Source: Microbacterium sp. W4I20
Lineage (GTDB): Bacteria > Actinomycetota > Actinomycetes > Actinomycetales > Microbacteriaceae
Length of the DNA stretch: 64,000 nt
Reading direction: 5' to 3'
NCBI RefSeq assembly: GCF_030816505.1
Contig: NZ_JAUSYB010000001.1
Coordinates: 2,542,001-2,606,000, forward strand
Position 1 is the first letter of the stretch. Every line of letters begins with the position of its first letter. The position numbers were made by a program, and so were the translations under genes. Below the pieces are notes generated by a model, which saw nothing but the letters and a program-made list of their open reading frames with translations, did no database searches and had not been told where the DNA came from. Positions 1 through 6,894 of the stretch are shown one piece after another.

Positions 1-1
1 T

Positions 2-50
2 CTCTGTCATGTCCGACCCCGGCTCTACCTTAGATGTATGTCTGACAGAG
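2..50. promoter_or_regulatory. inverted repeat over the start of the first gene
   Basis: CTCTGTCA at 2-9 and TGACAGAG at 43-50 are perfect inverted copies. The right arm lies just inside the coding start at 38, so a dimeric regulator bound here would cover the promoter and start region. No regulator is identified, and the window edge hides what lies upstream. Confidence 0.3.
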
Positions 51-493
51 GTATATCTAACCTCCTGACAACCATGATGGCTGCTGGGGGCGTCGCACGG
101 CTAGATGCGCGAGACCATCATTTGATTCACGCGGCGCTTCGTCGCTTGCGTGAGACGGCGGATGGAGCAGCTGTTCTGGCCGCGTTCGGAGTATCCGAAA
201 ACTGGCAGGCCGATCCGGAGGTGGGCATGCGAGTGCCGGGTGTGACCACCGCCCTGTGGGATGCCGTCCGTGACGGGCGGCTGCGCGTCGAAGACCAAAT
301 CACCTCAGCCGACTTTGTCCTCGCTATCGGTGAGACTGCATCGGCGCGGCGCCGTCTCAGCCGCCTTCCGGCCGCTCAAGCCACGGCGATCTACCGGACC
401 GCAACAGACTGGGCTTCCTCTTCGACTAAACGGAAGAACTCGGCCAGCGCAGCATCGTCTCCCACGGCGGTGCGCCGGGCGAACCGCGCGTAA
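38..493 (+). CDS. hypothetical protein, convergent with a kinase gene
   Basis: This reading frame encodes about 151 residues of unrecognised function. The first ~115 residues look like a soluble, mainly helical protein, with an Arg/Leu-rich stretch near residues 30-45 and a conserved-looking segment around 60-100. Codon third positions are mixed and less GC-biased than in the core genes, which suggests acquired DNA. The last ~35 codons run antisense over the end of the convergent kinase gene; this tail is Ser/Ala/Arg-rich and is probably not conserved. The start is an ATG inside an 8-bp inverted repeat (2-9 and 43-50) that could be an operator. It may be a small regulator or partner of the neighbouring kinase, but that is inference only. 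Confidence 0.5.
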   Translation: MSDRGISNLLTTMMAAGGVARLDARDHHLIHAALRRLRETADGAAVLAAFGVSENWQADPEVGMRVPGVTTALWDAVRDGRLRVEDQITSADFVLAIGETASARRRLSRLPAAQATAIYRTATDWASSSTKRKNSASAASSPTAVRRANRA

Positions 494-1518
494 CCGCGCC
501 ATGTATTGCCCCCGTCTCGGCTCCACGAGGCTGACAGCTGCTGGTAGCCAGCGTTTCGCCCACCGAGATCTGCGGCAGTCACCTTCAGCAGTCGTTGGCG
601 TGCTGCGCGTTCTCTCGGCGGCCAGACACCACACCATTCACCGTCGCCTACCTTCGCCCAATTGACATAGGTCAGCTTGTGAAGGGCGCGGAGCGCTTCA
701 TCCGCTGTCTGGAACCGCTTCGCAAGGTCTGCGTGCATCAACTTTCGGACGAAACTGGCTACGGCCGGTCCCACCCACGGCCGAAATGACAGATGCGACG
801 CCCCAATTGCTGGCTTACCCTCGCTCGCCCTGCGGTCGAGGGAGGCGTTGGCGAGAGCGTCGTAGTCGAGCGGCCCGTTCAACATCTCAAACAACGTGAG
901 CCCCGTCGAATACAGGTCAGCACGCTCATCCACCTCGCCGCTGGCGTACTCGGGCGGCCGGTACAGGAGTGTGCCGCCGGCCGCAGCAGCAGTCCCTTTG
1001 ACAGGGTCTAACGCGGCAGCGCTGCCGAAGTCCCCAACGAAGCCTTCCGTTCGTGGCCCATTGAGCATGATGTTCCCCGGCTTGATGTCGCCGTGCACGT
1101 ACCTCTTGGTCGCGTGCAGGTACGCCAGCCCTTCGAGGATGCAAGCGGCGATGTCCAGGGCTGCCTTCGCAGCGAACTGGTGTCCATCTTGAAGGGCCGC
1201 GTGAATGCTCTCACCCTCGTAGTAGTCCGTCACGAACGTGAGCGCTTTCGTTGTCGCGGGATAATCCGCGTCCCACTGGGCGTCGCGAACCCGGATCAGT
1301 CGCTGGTGCTGAAGATCTTCCAACAACTTCGGCTCATTGGTGGCGACCGCGTTGGGCATACCAAGCATGCTGACGGTCTTCTGAACGAACAGCTTTCCGA
1401 AAACGGTGTGCCTATACAAGCGGGTGACGCCGGTGTTCCCCTCTTGAATGGTGCGCAAGAAAGAGTATGCCGCGGGCTGAAAGTCTTTGATCCGCGCGCT
1501 GTCCCCCAGGATCGCCAT
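391..1518 (-). CDS. serine/threonine protein kinase with unknown C-terminal domain
   Basis: A 375-residue protein kinase-like enzyme. Visible catalytic elements are a short glycine loop (GNTG, 27-30), Lys47 in FVQK, HGDIKPGN at 142-149 (HGD rather than the usual HRD, with catalytic Asp144, Lys146 and Asn149 kept), DFG at 163-165 and PPEY at 188-191. The kinase fold ends near 280. The final ~95 residues are Trp- and Arg-rich and match nothing I know. There is no transmembrane segment, PASTA or FHA domain, so it is a cytoplasmic kinase unlike PknA/PknB in this window. The start overlaps the stop of the upstream RuvC-like gene as TAATG, so the two are probably translationally coupled. Its 3' end overlaps the convergent gene at 38 by ~100 bp. 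Its substrate is unknown. Confidence 0.85.
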   Translation of the reverse strand: MAILGDSARIKDFQPAAYSFLRTIQEGNTGVTRLYRHTVFGKLFVQKTVSMLGMPNAVATNEPKLLEDLQHQRLIRVRDAQWDADYPATTKALTFVTDYYEGESIHAALQDGHQFAAKAALDIAACILEGLAYLHATKRYVHGDIKPGNIMLNGPRTEGFVGDFGSAAALDPVKGTAAAAGGTLLYRPPEYASGEVDERADLYSTGLTLFEMLNGPLDYDALANASLDRRASEGKPAIGASHLSFRPWVGPAVASFVRKLMHADLAKRFQTADEALRALHKLTYVNWAKVGDGEWCGVWPPRERAARQRLLKVTAADLGGRNAGYQQLSASWSRDGGNTWRGYARFARRTAVGDDAALAEFFRLVEEEAQSVAVR

Positions 1519-1985
1519 TAGCCGCTCGATTTCAGTTCCGCGACAGCGACGAGAGCCGCGAGATCGCGTTTGCCCGTCCAGTGCGGAGCGTGCGCGTCGA
1601 GCACTGTGGCGGCAAGGTCACTGAGCTTGCCGTTCTTCGCAAGATCCATGACTGATCGAACCCGGGCGCGAGGAATCCGAGCCGCAGTGATGCCATGCTT
1701 ATGCGCGGCATACATCATTGCCGCCTCCAAAGAGATCCGTGGCACCAGTTGCGAGTAGCTCGGGGCGTTCCTGCGGCCCGTCTCCGCATCAAGGATCACG
1801 ACGGCATCAACGCTGAAGCGGTCAAACAGACGCGTCGCATCATCAACGGCAAGGGCGATCTGCTCGTCAAGGGGCGTGTTACTGGCGAGGGCAAAGTTAT
1901 GTGGTGCGTCGAGGACGTCACCGACATCAGACACGACAGCCAGCCATAGACAACTCGTGGTCCCGTTGACGCCGAGAATAGCCAT
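1518..1985 (-). CDS. RuvC/RNase H-fold-like protein, first gene of a kinase operon
   Basis: A 155-residue protein whose layout resembles small RuvC-type or RNase H-fold proteins. An N-terminal strand, MAILGVNGTTS, sits where RuvC has an ILGxDxG strand. A hydrophobic strand ends in LDAET (65-69), a helix at 84-98 carries LEAAMMYAA, and a C-terminal helix starts at KRDLAALVA with Asp141. Asp66/Glu68 and Asp141 could be acidic ligands, but the first position is Asn7 instead of Asp, so catalysis may be altered or lost. A strong AAGGGGGA ribosome site precedes the ATG. It is the promoter-proximal gene of a two-gene operon with the kinase. The fold call rests on pattern recognition only and needs a profile search. 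Confidence 0.55.
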   Translation of the reverse strand: MAILGVNGTTSCLWLAVVSDVGDVLDAPHNFALASNTPLDEQIALAVDDATRLFDRFSVDAVVILDAETGRRNAPSYSQLVPRISLEAAMMYAAHKHGITAARIPRARVRSVMDLAKNGKLSDLAATVLDAHAPHWTGKRDLAALVAVAELKSSG

Positions 1986-2100
1986 CGTTCCCCCTTGAAC
2001 CGAGCCCGACCGTCGACCACGGGTTCAAGAGGAGACTACCGACGCGCCTCGGACCGCGCCACGGTGGCTTGCCGCGAGTCGCCCGCCGACCGCAACGCAA

Positions 2101-2130
2101 GAGCCGGTCGGAAACTTCTCCGACCGGCTC
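2101..2130. terminator. hairpin upstream of the kinase operon
   Basis: Perfect 12-bp arms, GAGCCGGTCGGA and its complement, with a 6-nt loop. There is no clear T-run. It is the first of four strong hairpins in the tRNA-Leu-proximal array and could be a terminator left by an earlier integration or rearrangement. Confidence 0.5.
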
Positions 2131-2241
2131 CTCTGGATTACGAAACAGATTGCCCTGATTTGACGAACAGGGCCCACTTTGCGCGACGGCGGACTCGAGT
2201 CCCCCCGGATCATCGAGGGGCCGCACTCGCGTACAGATAAG

Positions 2242-2284
2242 AATGAGAGAAGGCCGAACCCTCCGGGCCCGGCCTTCTGTCATT
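2242..2284. terminator. hairpin of repeat unit 0
   Basis: Arms AATGAGAGAAGGCC and GGCCTTCTGTCATT, 14 bp with one mismatch, around a GC-rich loop. The sequence closely matches the hairpin at 2631-2673. Confidence 0.55.
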
Positions 2285-2435
2285 GATCCTGTGCGCGAGG
2301 GGGGACTCGAGTCTCTCCGGCGCACTTCACCCGCCGCCTCGTTCCCGACATCGGCGAACGCGGGAGCATCGGGCGGCGCGCGGAGCCTCCGCGCCGGTGG
2401 GGTCCTGATTATCGAGGGGCCAACCTCGCGCCTAT

Positions 2436-2478
2436 AACGAAGAAGAGCCAGACCCTCTGGGCCTGGCTCTTCTTCGTT
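2436..2478. terminator. hairpin of repeat unit 1
   Basis: Perfect 16-bp arms, AACGAAGAAGAGCCAG and complement, around an 11-nt loop. The stem sequence differs from the flanking hairpins but its position in the unit is the same, so pairing was kept while sequence changed. Confidence 0.6.
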
Positions 2479-2630
2479 CTGTGCGCGAGGGGGGACTCGA
2501 GTCCCTCCGGCGCACTCCACCCGCCGCCTCGATATCGACCTCGGCGAACGCAGGAGCATCAGGCGGCGCGCGGAGCCTCCGCGCCGGTGGGGCCCCGATC
2601 ATCGAGGGGCCTCACTCGTGCCCAGATAGG

Positions 2631-2673
2631 AATGACAGAAGGCCGAACCCTCCGGGCCCGGCCTTCTGTCATT
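2631..2673. terminator. tRNA-Leu terminator hairpin
   Basis: Perfect 14-bp arms, AATGACAGAAGGCC and complement, located 8 bp beyond the 3' end of the minus-strand tRNA-Leu gene. It is the likely transcription terminator of that tRNA and the parent of the other array hairpins. Confidence 0.7.
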
Positions 2674-2680
2674 CGTTCTG

Positions 2681-2763
2681 TGCGCGAGGGGGGACTCGAA
2701 CCCCCACATCCTTTCGAATACTGGCACCTGAAGCCAGCGCGTCTACCATTCCGCCACTCGCGC
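2681..2763 (-). tRNA. tRNA-Leu (anticodon CAG)
   Basis: The reverse complement folds as a class II tRNA. The acceptor stem is GCGCGAG/CTCGCGC with discriminator A, the anticodon arm is CTGGC-TTCAGGT-GCCAG giving CAG, there is a long variable arm, and the T arm is GGGGGTTCGAGTCCCCC. CCA is not encoded. Degenerate copies of its 3' end lie downstream, which suggests that it serves as an integration site. Confidence 0.92.
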
Positions 2764-2908
2764 GAGTGGTCTCGCTCCGAAGAACTCAACTTCCCGAGGA
2801 TATCACGCGATTTCGGGCGTCTCGCACATGCGAAACTCGTCTTCGGCGGCGTTCCCCCAGGTCACCTGGCTACGATGTCCGTACCGGTCGGCATGCCAGA
2901 GGAGCCCA

Positions 2909-3628
2909 GTGGGACTACTTGACAGCTTTGAGAAGGGTCTCGAGCGCGCTGTGAGCAGCGCGTTCGCGAAGACCTTCCGCAGCGGCATCCAGCCGGTGGA
3001 GATCGCTTCGGCGGTCCGTCGTGAAGCCGACACGAAAGCGGCGGTCGTCAGCCGCGATCGCATCATCACGCCCAACAGCTATGTCGTGCGTCTCAGCGCC
3101 GACGACGCGGAGCGGATGCGCGGCCTCGGCAGCGCACTGACCGACGAGCTGCACGCTCTCCTCACGAAGCACGCCAAGTCGCAGGGCTACAGCTTCTCCG
3201 GCCCGCTCTCGATCACCCTCGAAGCCGACGAGAAGGTCCCGACCGGCACCGTGCGCGTCAGCTCCGGCACGGTCGAGGGTCGCGTCAACTGGCAGGCCGT
3301 GATCGACGTCGACGGACGCCGCCACTCGCTCTCCCGCGCCCGCACCGTGATCGGCCGGGGAACGGATGCCGACATCACGATCGCCGACGCCGGATCGAGC
3401 CGCAAGCACGCCGAGGTGCTGTGGGACGGCGAGCGCGCCATGATGCGCGACCTGGGCTCCACCAACGGCACGAAGGTCAACGGTCAGAAGCTCCGCGAAG
3501 CCGCGCTCCCCACCGACACCACGATCACGATCGGCCGCACCGATCTGGTGTTCCGGATCGTTCCGGTCGCCGCCGCCCCGTCGCGGCCTACCGACGACTC
3601 CACCCGCGCGTTCGGAGGCATCGGATGA
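2909..3628 (+). CDS. fhaA: FHA domain protein FhaA
   Basis: A 239-residue phosphothreonine-binding adaptor. Residues 1-115 form the DUF3662/FhaA N-terminal domain. The FHA domain spans ~145-225, with GR at 149-150, SSRKHAE at 163-169 and STNGTKVNG at 184-192. I chose the GTG at 2909 because GAGGAG lies just upstream and the protein then begins VGLLDSFEKGLE as in the family; a longer frame exists from 2828. In mycobacteria FhaA binds phosphorylated PknB/MviN partners and tempers peptidoglycan synthesis. It heads the fhaA-fhaB-pstP-rodA-pbpA-pknA-pknB operon here. Confidence 0.93.
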   Translation: MGLLDSFEKGLERAVSSAFAKTFRSGIQPVEIASAVRREADTKAAVVSRDRIITPNSYVVRLSADDAERMRGLGSALTDELHALLTKHAKSQGYSFSGPLSITLEADEKVPTGTVRVSSGTVEGRVNWQAVIDVDGRRHSLSRARTVIGRGTDADITIADAGSSRKHAEVLWDGERAMMRDLGSTNGTKVNGQKLREAALPTDTTITIGRTDLVFRIVPVAAAPSRPTDDSTRAFGGIG

Positions 3629-3651
3629 CCCTTCGACAAGCTCAGGGACCC
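3629..3651 (+). repeat. dispersed CCCTTCGACAAGCTCAGGGACC repeat, copy 1
   Basis: This 22-mer-type repeat starts 1 bp past the fhaA stop codon, in the short fhaA-fhaB gap. Related copies in either orientation occur at 16642, 27462, 31696 and 51054. The GGTCCCTGAGCTTGTCGAAGGG motif is common in intergenic DNA of many high-GC actinobacteria. Confidence 0.6.
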
Positions 3652-3668
3652 AGCTGGGAGAGCATCCG

Positions 3669-4199
3669 ATGAGCACTCCCAGTGAACTGATCCTCCTGCT
3701 GCTGCGCGTCGGCTTCCTGATCGTGCTGTGGTTCTTCGTGTTCGGCGTCGTGTACTCGCTGCGCGCCGATCTCTTCGGTGTGAAGGTGCGCAAGCTCCCC
3801 GCCGAGGCGACCGCCGGCGCGGCATCCGCCCCGGCCGCACCTGCGAAACCGGCCGCCGCGAAGCCGGCATCCTCCCGCCCCTCGACTGGCCCCGCGACGG
3901 TCGCCACGGCCAAGCGCCTCGTGATCACCTCGGGCCCCAAGGCGGGACTCGAACTCCCTCTCGGCGCGGACTCGCTCACCATCGGCCGCTCCAGCGAGTC
4001 GGCGCTCGTCATCCGCGACGACTACACCTCCAGCCACCATGCCCGCCTGATGCTGCGCGGCGACAGCTGGGCCATCCAGGACCTCGACTCCACGAACGGC
4101 ACCTTCGTCGCCGGCCAGCGGGTCCAGGGCGCACCGGTCAACCTCTCGCTCGGCACCCCGATCAAGGTGGGCGCCACGACCTTCGAGCTGCGAGCCTGA
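3669..4199 (+). CDS. fhaB: FHA domain membrane protein FhaB
   Basis: A 176-residue protein with one N-terminal transmembrane helix (about 7-30), an Ala/Pro-rich linker (45-80) and a C-terminal FHA domain (~95-170). Phosphopeptide-binding signatures are GRSS at 106-109, SSHH at 121-124 and STNGTFVAG at 141-149. It is the counterpart of mycobacterial FhaB/FipA and probably recruits kinase-phosphorylated division or wall proteins to the membrane. It lies 40 bp after fhaA, separated by a dispersed repeat, and 7 bp before pstP, so co-transcription is likely. Confidence 0.92.
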   Translation: MSTPSELILLLLRVGFLIVLWFFVFGVVYSLRADLFGVKVRKLPAEATAGAASAPAAPAKPAAAKPASSRPSTGPATVATAKRLVITSGPKAGLELPLGADSLTIGRSSESALVIRDDYTSSHHARLMLRGDSWAIQDLDSTNGTFVAGQRVQGAPVNLSLGTPIKVGATTFELRA

Positions 4200-4206
4200 C
4201 CCCGGC

Positions 4207-5511
4207 ATGGTCTTCGAAGGCTCGAGCGTCGCGATCTCCCACACCGGGAAGGTCCGCTCCAACAACCAGGACTCCGGATACTCCGGAGCGAACCTGTTCG
4301 TCGTCGCCGACGGCATGGGCGGCCACGCGGGCGGCGACGTCGCCTCGAGTATCGCGATCCACCGCCTCGAGCCCCTCGACCAGGCCTACCGGTCCACCGA
4401 AGACGCCCAGGCCTCGCTGCAGGCGGCGGTGACGACGGCGGCCGGAGACCTCATCCGCGCCGCGAAGGATCGCCCCGAACTCGCCGGCCTCGGCACCACG
4501 GTCAGTGCGATCATCATGGTCGACGAGTACGCCGTCATCGGCCACATCGGCGACTCGCGCATCTACCTCTACCGCGACGACGCCGTCACCCAGATCACGG
4601 CCGACCACACCTTCGTGCAGCGTCTCGTCGATTCGGGCCGCATCACCCCCGAAGAGGCGCGGTACCACCCCCGCCGTTCGGTGCTCATGCGCGTGCTCAG
4701 CGACATGGATTCCGATCCCGAGCTCGACATGTTCGTCATGCACACGCAGCCCGGCGACCGCTGGCTGCTCTGCTCCGACGGACTCTCCGGGGTCGTCGAC
4801 GAGACCCAGATCCTCAAGGCCATGCAGCTCGGGCTCGCTCCCGGTCGCACCGCCGACATCCTCCTCAAGCGCGCCCTCGACGGCGGCGCCCCCGACAACG
4901 TCACCATCGTGCTGGTCGACGTCGGCGGTCAGCATCCCGTGCATTCCGGCACGCCGACCGTCGTCGGGTCGGCCTCGAACCCGTCGGGTGTCTACGTGCC
5001 CCCGGTGCGCACCACCCGCGGCAACTGGCTCCACCCGGTGCGCCAGGCGGCCAACGAGCCGAGCCACTTCGAGCCCGCGCCGGAGTACCTCGAGGAGCTC
5101 ATCGAAGAGGATCGCCGCCGCGCCAAGCGCCGCCGCCTCGGCTGGATCGCCGGGGTTCTCGTCGTGATCGCGATGCTGGCCTTCGCGGCCTTCGCGGCAT
5201 ACAGCTGGACGCAGACCCGCTACTTCATCGGCGCCGACGACGACAGCGTCGTGATCTTCCAGGGCGTGCAGCAGAACATCGGTCCGATCGTGCTGTCCTC
5301 CCCCATCGAAGACACCGACATCCTCCTCGCGGACCTCCCGCCGTATCAGCGGGCATCCGTCGAACGCTCGATCTCGGCGCGTTCCCTCGCCGACGCGATG
5401 GCGATCGTCGACCGCCTCCGCACGGGCGCCGAGGCGAACGTCATCGAGCAGACGCCGCTCCCCACCCCGGCGCCGAGCCCCAGCGAGACCCCCGCCGGAG
5501 GTGACGGATGA
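4207..5511 (+). CDS. pstP: PP2C-type Ser/Thr phosphatase PstP
   Basis: A 434-residue membrane phosphatase that reverses PknA/PknB phosphorylation. The PP2C catalytic domain covers ~5-240. Metal ligands appear as Asp22 in NNQDS, DGMGG at 35-39, CSDGLSG at 189-195 and PDNVTIV at 229-235. A single transmembrane helix at ~312-334 leads to a ~100-residue outer domain ending in a Thr/Pro-rich tail. The last codons overlap the rodA start by 4 bp (ATGA), pointing to coupled translation. Confidence 0.95.
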   Translation: MVFEGSSVAISHTGKVRSNNQDSGYSGANLFVVADGMGGHAGGDVASSIAIHRLEPLDQAYRSTEDAQASLQAAVTTAAGDLIRAAKDRPELAGLGTTVSAIIMVDEYAVIGHIGDSRIYLYRDDAVTQITADHTFVQRLVDSGRITPEEARYHPRRSVLMRVLSDMDSDPELDMFVMHTQPGDRWLLCSDGLSGVVDETQILKAMQLGLAPGRTADILLKRALDGGAPDNVTIVLVDVGGQHPVHSGTPTVVGSASNPSGVYVPPVRTTRGNWLHPVRQAANEPSHFEPAPEYLEELIEEDRRRAKRRRLGWIAGVLVVIAMLAFAAFAAYSWTQTRYFIGADDDSVVIFQGVQQNIGPIVLSSPIEDTDILLADLPPYQRASVERSISARSLADAMAIVDRLRTGAEANVIEQTPLPTPAPSPSETPAGGDG

Positions 5512-6893
5512 GCACCGACGTCACTGCCGACACCAGCGTCATCAAGGCGCTCAAGCGCATCCGGATGCCGCAGACGCAGCGCAACCGGGAGTTCTGGCTG
5601 CTGCTCTTCGCCTGCGCGATCAGCGGCGCCTCGCTCACGCTCGTGCAGCTCGGCGCGCTCGGCGTGATCGACCCGGTCGTCCTGGCCATCGGCGGCGGGC
5701 TCGCAGTCCTCGCCTTCGCTGTGCACTTCGTGCTGCGCGCGGTGGCATCCGACGCCGATCCGTTCGTCCTCCCGATCGCGACCCTGCTCACCGGGGTCGG
5801 CATCGCGATGATCTACCGCATCGACATCGCCAAAGCCAACACCGGCTGGGACGCGTACTCCACCAAGCAGCTCGCATGGACGGCGATCTCCCTCGCCGGC
5901 GCCATCGCCGTGGTCATCCTGCTGCGCAACTATCGGATCCTGTTCCGGTACACCTACATCTTCGGCCTCGCCGGCATCCTGCTGCTCCTCCTCCCCTTCG
6001 TGCCGGGCCTGCGCATCGACGACGCGAACGCCGCGGTCTGGGTCTCGCTCGGCGGAGCGTTCGCCTTTCAGCCCGGTGAGATCGCGAAGATCTGCCTCGC
6101 GATCTTCTTCGCCGGCTACCTGGTGCGCACGCGCGAGAGCCTCACCTCGGTCGGAAAGCGGATCATGGGCATCACTTGGCCGCGCATGCGCGAGCTCGGA
6201 CCCGTGCTCGTCGTCTGGGTCATCTCGCTCGGCATCATCGTCTTCCAGCGCGACCTCGGCACCGGAACCCTCATCTTCGGCATGTTCGTCGCGATGCTCT
6301 ACGTCGCCACCGGCAAGACGAGCTGGGTGGTCATCGGCCTGACCCTGGTGCTCGCCGGAGTCGCGCTCGCAACCCAGATCCTCAGCTACGTGCGCGGCCG
6401 CTTCATCAATTGGCTGTTCCTCTTCGATGCGAACCAGGTCGACCCCGACGTCGCCGGCTACCAGCCCATGCAGGGTCTGTTCGGCCTCGCTCGCGGGGGT
6501 CTCATCGGCACCGGCTGGGGTCAGGGACGTCCCGAGATCACGCCGCTCGCGCACAGCGACTACATCATCACCAGCCTCGGCGAAGAGCTCGGCCTGATCG
6601 GACTGTTCGCGATCCTGTGCCTCTACATGGTGTTCGTCAGCCGCGGCATGCGCATCGGCCTCGCGGGTCAGGACGACTTCGGCAAGCTGCTCGCGACCGG
6701 CCTCTCGTTCACGATCGCTCTGCAGGTGTTCATCATGGTCGGCGGCGTCACCCGCATCATCCCCCTGACCGGTCTCACGACACCGTTCCTCGCGGCCGGC
6801 GGCTCGTCGCTCGTCGCCAACTGGCTCATCGTGGCGCTGCTGCTGCGCATCTCCGACGGCGTCCGCCGCCAGCCGAGGGTGGTGATCGGCTGA
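5508..6893 (+). CDS. rodA: SEDS peptidoglycan glycosyltransferase RodA
   Basis: A 461-residue polytopic membrane protein of the FtsW/RodA/SpoVE family that polymerises lipid II into glycan strands. About ten to twelve hydrophobic segments fill the protein. Family signatures near the C-terminal half include YQPMQGLFGLARGGLIGTGWG, HSDYI and LGEELGLIG. Its partner PBP is encoded 1 bp downstream, the usual RodA-PbpA pairing for wall elongation. It is probably tuned by the kinases of the same operon. Confidence 0.95.
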   Translation: MSTDVTADTSVIKALKRIRMPQTQRNREFWLLLFACAISGASLTLVQLGALGVIDPVVLAIGGGLAVLAFAVHFVLRAVASDADPFVLPIATLLTGVGIAMIYRIDIAKANTGWDAYSTKQLAWTAISLAGAIAVVILLRNYRILFRYTYIFGLAGILLLLLPFVPGLRIDDANAAVWVSLGGAFAFQPGEIAKICLAIFFAGYLVRTRESLTSVGKRIMGITWPRMRELGPVLVVWVISLGIIVFQRDLGTGTLIFGMFVAMLYVATGKTSWVVIGLTLVLAGVALATQILSYVRGRFINWLFLFDANQVDPDVAGYQPMQGLFGLARGGLIGTGWGQGRPEITPLAHSDYIITSLGEELGLIGLFAILCLYMVFVSRGMRIGLAGQDDFGKLLATGLSFTIALQVFIMVGGVTRIIPLTGLTTPFLAAGGSSLVANWLIVALLLRISDGVRRQPRVVIG

Positions 6894-6894
6894 T

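Larger units (their letters stand above)
2180..2680. repeat. tandem array of degenerate tRNA-Leu-end units with hairpins
   Basis: The 3' end of the intact tRNA-Leu (TGCGCGAGGGGGGACTCGA in plus-strand reading) recurs near 2180 (TGCGCGACGGCGGACTCGA, diverged), 2291 and 2481. The stretches after 2291 and 2481 are similar over ~190 bp. The unit after 2180 looks like the same unit with ~85 bp missing. Each unit ends in a strong hairpin just before the next tRNA fragment, and shortly before each hairpin lies a motif like the tRNA 5' end (CACTCGCG, CCTCGCGC, CACTCGTG). No convincing protein-coding gene lies in this ~680-bp stretch. The pattern fits repeated att-site duplication at the tRNA or decayed tRNA copies. 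Confidence 0.7.

Noticed and set aside
2243..2437. Open frames within the tRNA-end repeat array (also 2481-2954)
   Set aside because: They repeat with the units, are Arg/Gly/Ser-rich, and have no ribosome sites or conserved motifs; the DNA is better explained by repeats and hairpins.
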